Source: Eubacteriaceae bacterium (GTDB lineage: Bacteria; Bacillota; Clostridia; Eubacteriales; Eubacteriaceae). From it: a DNA stretch of 57,942 bases. The stretch covers positions 1-57,942 of the forward strand of contig JAFRBB010000036.1 in the NCBI GenBank assembly GCA_017405085.1, in the 5' to 3' direction. How positions within the stretch are numbered: position 1 is the first letter of the stretch; each line of letters begins with the position of its first letter. The translations under genes were made by a program, and so were the position numbers. The notes under the pieces are model-generated. The model was not told the DNA's origin. It worked only from the letters and a program-made list of their open reading frames with translations, and made no database searches. Shown here piece after piece: positions 55,547 to 57,942 of this stretch.

Positions 55547-57475
55547 ATGACAACAACATTATATAAAGGATACGTCAAGACTAAAAATAAGAAATCAGTT
55601 GAAAAATTTAAAGACATCCCACCTTCACAACTCCGGACCCTTTCTCAAGCGCAAGAATGCGATAGTTACGGCGGGGTTCTTGCAGAGGATACATTACTAA
55701 TCGATATCGACGATCAAACACAATCCGAGATACTTTTCAGGATCGTCCAAGACGGCCGGATACCATGCAAGGTCATTAAAACCACCCGTGGGAAACACTT
55801 CATTTTCAAGAATAACGGTGATTTTACGCGGTGTGGGACTGATATCAGATTGGCAATCGGCCTATTCGCAGATATAAAAATCGGGTCTAAAAATTCCTAC
55901 GAAATTTTGAAAATTGACGGGTCTTTACGGCCTGTTGAGTATGATACCGGCGAATATGGGGAAGCACCGAAATTTTTGTCACCGGTTAAGTCCGATAAAG
56001 ATCTTTTAACCATGGGTGACGGTGATGGACGGAATTCCGCGCTATACGGCTATAAGATGACCCTGCATAAAAGAGGATTTGATGCTGATCAAATTACACA
56101 GACAGTTGCCATAATCAATCGCTACATTTTCAAAGTGCCACTACCGGATATTGAGATGGAGACGATTTTAAGACAAGAGGATTTTTCAGAAATTCCACCG
56201 GCATTTTACGATGAAAACGGCCGGTTCTTGCACGCCGTATTCGGAGACCACATGATTAAAAAGTATTCGATGGTCCGGATGGATGACAAACCGTATATTT
56301 TTAACGGGAAAGTGTATCGCAGCACAGAGCATGATATATACCAAAAAATGATTCAAGAACTAAAAGTTGTAAAGGCCGCACAGAGGGTTGAAACATACAA
56401 ATACATAGACTGTTTACTGGACAATGTCGAAGCCCCGCCGCGAGATAGATTTATCGCATTTAAAAACGGGGTGGTTGACCTAACAACGGGCAATCTTCTA
56501 CCACATGGTCCGGAGTTTCTACTCACAAATTTAATTCCTTTTAATTATGATCCCACGGCTCATAGCGATCTTTTAGACAAAACGCTAATGAAATTAGCGT
56601 GCGGTGATCCGGAAATGGTGCGCGTTATGGTGGAAATGGTCGGCTATTGCATGTTTGGGGAAAACACGTTTCAGAAATCGTTTTTTTTGACAGGCAGTGA
56701 GGGATCCAACGGGAAAAGCACTTTCCTGAATCTCTTGAAGTATATGTTAGGCAAGGAAAACTATTCAGCATTAGACGTATCACAGCTTGCAGAGAGATTC
56801 AGTACCGTTATGTTGGATGGAAAACTTGCCAACATCGGCGACGATGTGGACGAGAGTTATTTGTCCGGACCGCAACTAAGAACGTTCAAGCTGGCCGTGA
56901 CGGGAGAGACGATCAAGGCCGAACAAAAAGGACAGGCCGCCTATGACATGGAAAGCCGCGCCAAGTTGATTTTTTCAGCCAACAAGCTGCCGAGATTTGA
57001 AAGTGGGGGGTTAAAGGCAATAATCCGGCGGCTAGTGATTATTCGTTTTGATGCCCATTTCACCCCAGCCGATCCCGATTATGACCCCAATTTAATTTAT
57101 AAACTACGTACACCCGAAGTCGCCGAAGCATTAATTGCGTATGGAGTAGACGCGCTAAGAGAGGTTATCAAGAGCAAGAGATTCACAGAGCCGGCTAAGG
57201 TCAGAAACGCGGTTAAGGCGTTTGAGAAGGAATGCAACCCCGTTATATTATTTGTTGAAGATTTAGATATTGACGGTGAGATTATTGGTAAATCCACCAA
57301 AGATGTGTATTTGAGATATTCAGTATGGTGCGAAGAAAACGGGCATAAACCGCTGTCCAACACGTCATTCACTCGCGAAATTAAATCTATTTTACGATGC
57401 GAGACAAAGCCGGCGTCGGTGAAAGGTATGGACGGATCATGGAAAACAGCGAGAATCTTCGTTAGTATTGACTAA
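55547..57475 (+). CDS. Phage/plasmid primase-helicase, P4/D5 family
   Basis: 642 aa from the ATG at 55547 (a GTG three codons earlier is possible). The N-terminal about 150 residues look like a primase-polymerase domain: LLIDIDD with two Asp residues, GKHFIFKN and RLAIGLFADIKIGSKN. A primase C-terminal linker follows (GDGDGRNSALYGY). The D5_N / SF3 helicase part has Walker A GSEGSNGKST (about 383-392), Walker B-like GDDVDE and the ANKLPRF sensor with later Arg residues. A C-terminal winged-helix region closes it. This is the replication initiator of phages, satellites and PICI-like elements. It is followed by repeats that could be the origin. Confidence 0.93.
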   Translation: MTTTLYKGYVKTKNKKSVEKFKDIPPSQLRTLSQAQECDSYGGVLAEDTLLIDIDDQTQSEILFRIVQDGRIPCKVIKTTRGKHFIFKNNGDFTRCGTDIRLAIGLFADIKIGSKNSYEILKIDGSLRPVEYDTGEYGEAPKFLSPVKSDKDLLTMGDGDGRNSALYGYKMTLHKRGFDADQITQTVAIINRYIFKVPLPDIEMETILRQEDFSEIPPAFYDENGRFLHAVFGDHMIKKYSMVRMDDKPYIFNGKVYRSTEHDIYQKMIQELKVVKAAQRVETYKYIDCLLDNVEAPPRDRFIAFKNGVVDLTTGNLLPHGPEFLLTNLIPFNYDPTAHSDLLDKTLMKLACGDPEMVRVMVEMVGYCMFGENTFQKSFFLTGSEGSNGKSTFLNLLKYMLGKENYSALDVSQLAERFSTVMLDGKLANIGDDVDESYLSGPQLRTFKLAVTGETIKAEQKGQAAYDMESRAKLIFSANKLPRFESGGLKAIIRRLVIIRFDAHFTPADPDYDPNLIYKLRTPEVAEALIAYGVDALREVIKSKRFTEPAKVRNAVKAFEKECNPVILFVEDLDIDGEIIGKSTKDVYLRYSVWCEENGHKPLSNTSFTREIKSILRCETKPASVKGMDGSWKTARIFVSID

Positions 57476-57491
57476 CATTTACCACAGATTT

Positions 57492-57690
57492 TATTACACT
57501 TATTACGGATGTATTACACTTTTTCAGACAAAGTGTAATACGAAAAAACGGCGTCGTTAAGCCATTTATCCTTATTTATTACACTTATTACACTTTAATA
57601 TTACTAGTAATAATTTATATATTATATACCTATATATATTTTATAAAAATGAGCGGTAGGTGAAGGGTGTAATATCTGTAATAAGTGTAA
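57492..57690. repeat. Iteron-like repeats downstream of the primase gene (candidate element origin)
   Basis: TATTACACTT occurs directly at 57492-57501, 57512-57521, 57577-57586 and 57586-57595, and inverted (AAGTGTAATA) at 57531-57540. Related GGTGTAATA and AAGTGTAA copies lie at about 57665-57690. The pair at 57511-57541 makes a 12-bp inverted repeat (GTATTACACTTT / AAAGTGTAATAC). An AT-rich tract (about 57596-57650) adjoins. Iterons next to a primase-helicase gene fit a replication origin. Confidence 0.7.
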
Positions 57691-57942
57691 CAACGATATC
57701 AAAAAACGGCGGATAGTGGCAGTATAATGGTGTAAAATTGAAAACCAAAAAACGAGCCAAGTGCTCCGCCTTTAGGTATAATGTAAATAAGCAAAAAACA
57801 CATTACCAAGGAGGCAAAACACATGGCTCAACTCAATATTACACTAAATCAAGACGAAATTCTACAATTACTTTCAAAAGATAAGGATGCCGCATTCGCA
57901 AAGCTCCTTCAGGAAAGTCTTAACTGCATCTTGAAAGCCGAA
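57690..57942 (+). mobile_element. IS256-family insertion sequence, left part (cut by window edge)
   Basis: The transposase start and its promoter-like leader (GGTATAATG about 57776) are present. The terminal inverted repeat should lie somewhere in about 57690-57745 but cannot be fixed without the other end. Confidence 0.6.
57823..57942 (+). CDS. IS256-family transposase, N-terminal part (partial)
   Basis: 40 residues to the window edge: MAQLNITLNQDEILQLLSKD, then K-D-A-A-F-A-K-L-L-Q-E-S-L-N-C-I-L-K-A-E. This matches the well-known start of clostridial IS256-family (mutator-type DDE) transposases. The ribosome binding site AAGGAGG lies 7 nt upstream. The catalytic DDE residues are outside the window, so activity cannot be judged. 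Confidence 0.85.
   Translation, partial: MAQLNITLNQDEILQLLSKDKDAAFAKLLQESLNCILKAE

Overview
The window is a chromosomal origin region from a Gram-positive bacterium, most likely a member of the Clostridia (Bacillota). The evidence is the Firmicutes-type gene order (dnaA-dnaN-S4 protein-recF-gyrB-gyrA; rpmH-rnpA-yidD-yidC-jag-mnmE-mnmG-rsmG-noc-parA-parB; rpsF-ssb-rpsR; yybS-like-gdpP), a T-box leader on pheST, clostridial ChW repeats and a DUF951 protein. I cannot name a genus from sequence alone.

Layout. 1-5.6 kb: a truncated membrane-protein tail, then on the minus strand a secreted ChW/GDPD phosphodiesterase with a small anchored partner, rpiB and a patatin-like lipase, then a Cys-rich membrane protein on the plus strand. 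5.8-8.4 kb: an AT-richer accessory island on the minus strand (DUF4417 protein, toxin-like protein, possible immunity protein, ImmA-type peptidase and a frameshifted XRE regulator). 8.6-10.7 kb: ComB-like phosphatase, ZIP transporter, HMA-domain protein. 10.9-15 kb: pheST (minus) behind a T-box. 15.3-17.8 kb: membrane GDPD and a small membrane protein. 18.1-28.3 kb: oriC with dnaA, dnaN, rlbA-like, recF, gyrB and gyrA. The DnaA-box/DnaA-trio unwinding element lies between dnaA and dnaN. 28.6-34.8 kb: rpe, a UbiB-like kinase with a phasin-like partner, a MATE transporter fused to an ATPase-like domain, and ogt. 35.2-45.5 kb: the rpmH-to-parB cluster, with two perfect parS sites. 45.6-52.5 kb: CvpA, MscS, DUF951, rpsF-ssb-rpsR, acylphosphatase, and the YybS-like/GdpP pair.

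From about 52.7 kb to the right edge the chromosome is interrupted by an integrative element of phage or phage-satellite type. It carries a tyrosine integrase, small regulators, a RusA-like resolvase, a P4/D5-type primase-helicase and an iteron-like repeat region, and then an IS256-family insertion sequence cut by the window end. It sits where rplI-dnaB usually follow gdpP, and a near-consensus promoter is stranded at the junction.

Together the core genes cover initiation and segregation (DnaA, DnaN, gyrase, ParAB, Noc, parS), membrane insertion and RNA maturation (YidC, RnpA, MnmEG, RsmG), and c-di-AMP turnover (GdpP). The points most worth a second look are the junction and CCCGCAT boxes of the right-hand element, its downstream iterons, the accessory island with its broken repressor, the MATE-ATPase fusion, and the Cys-cluster membrane protein.
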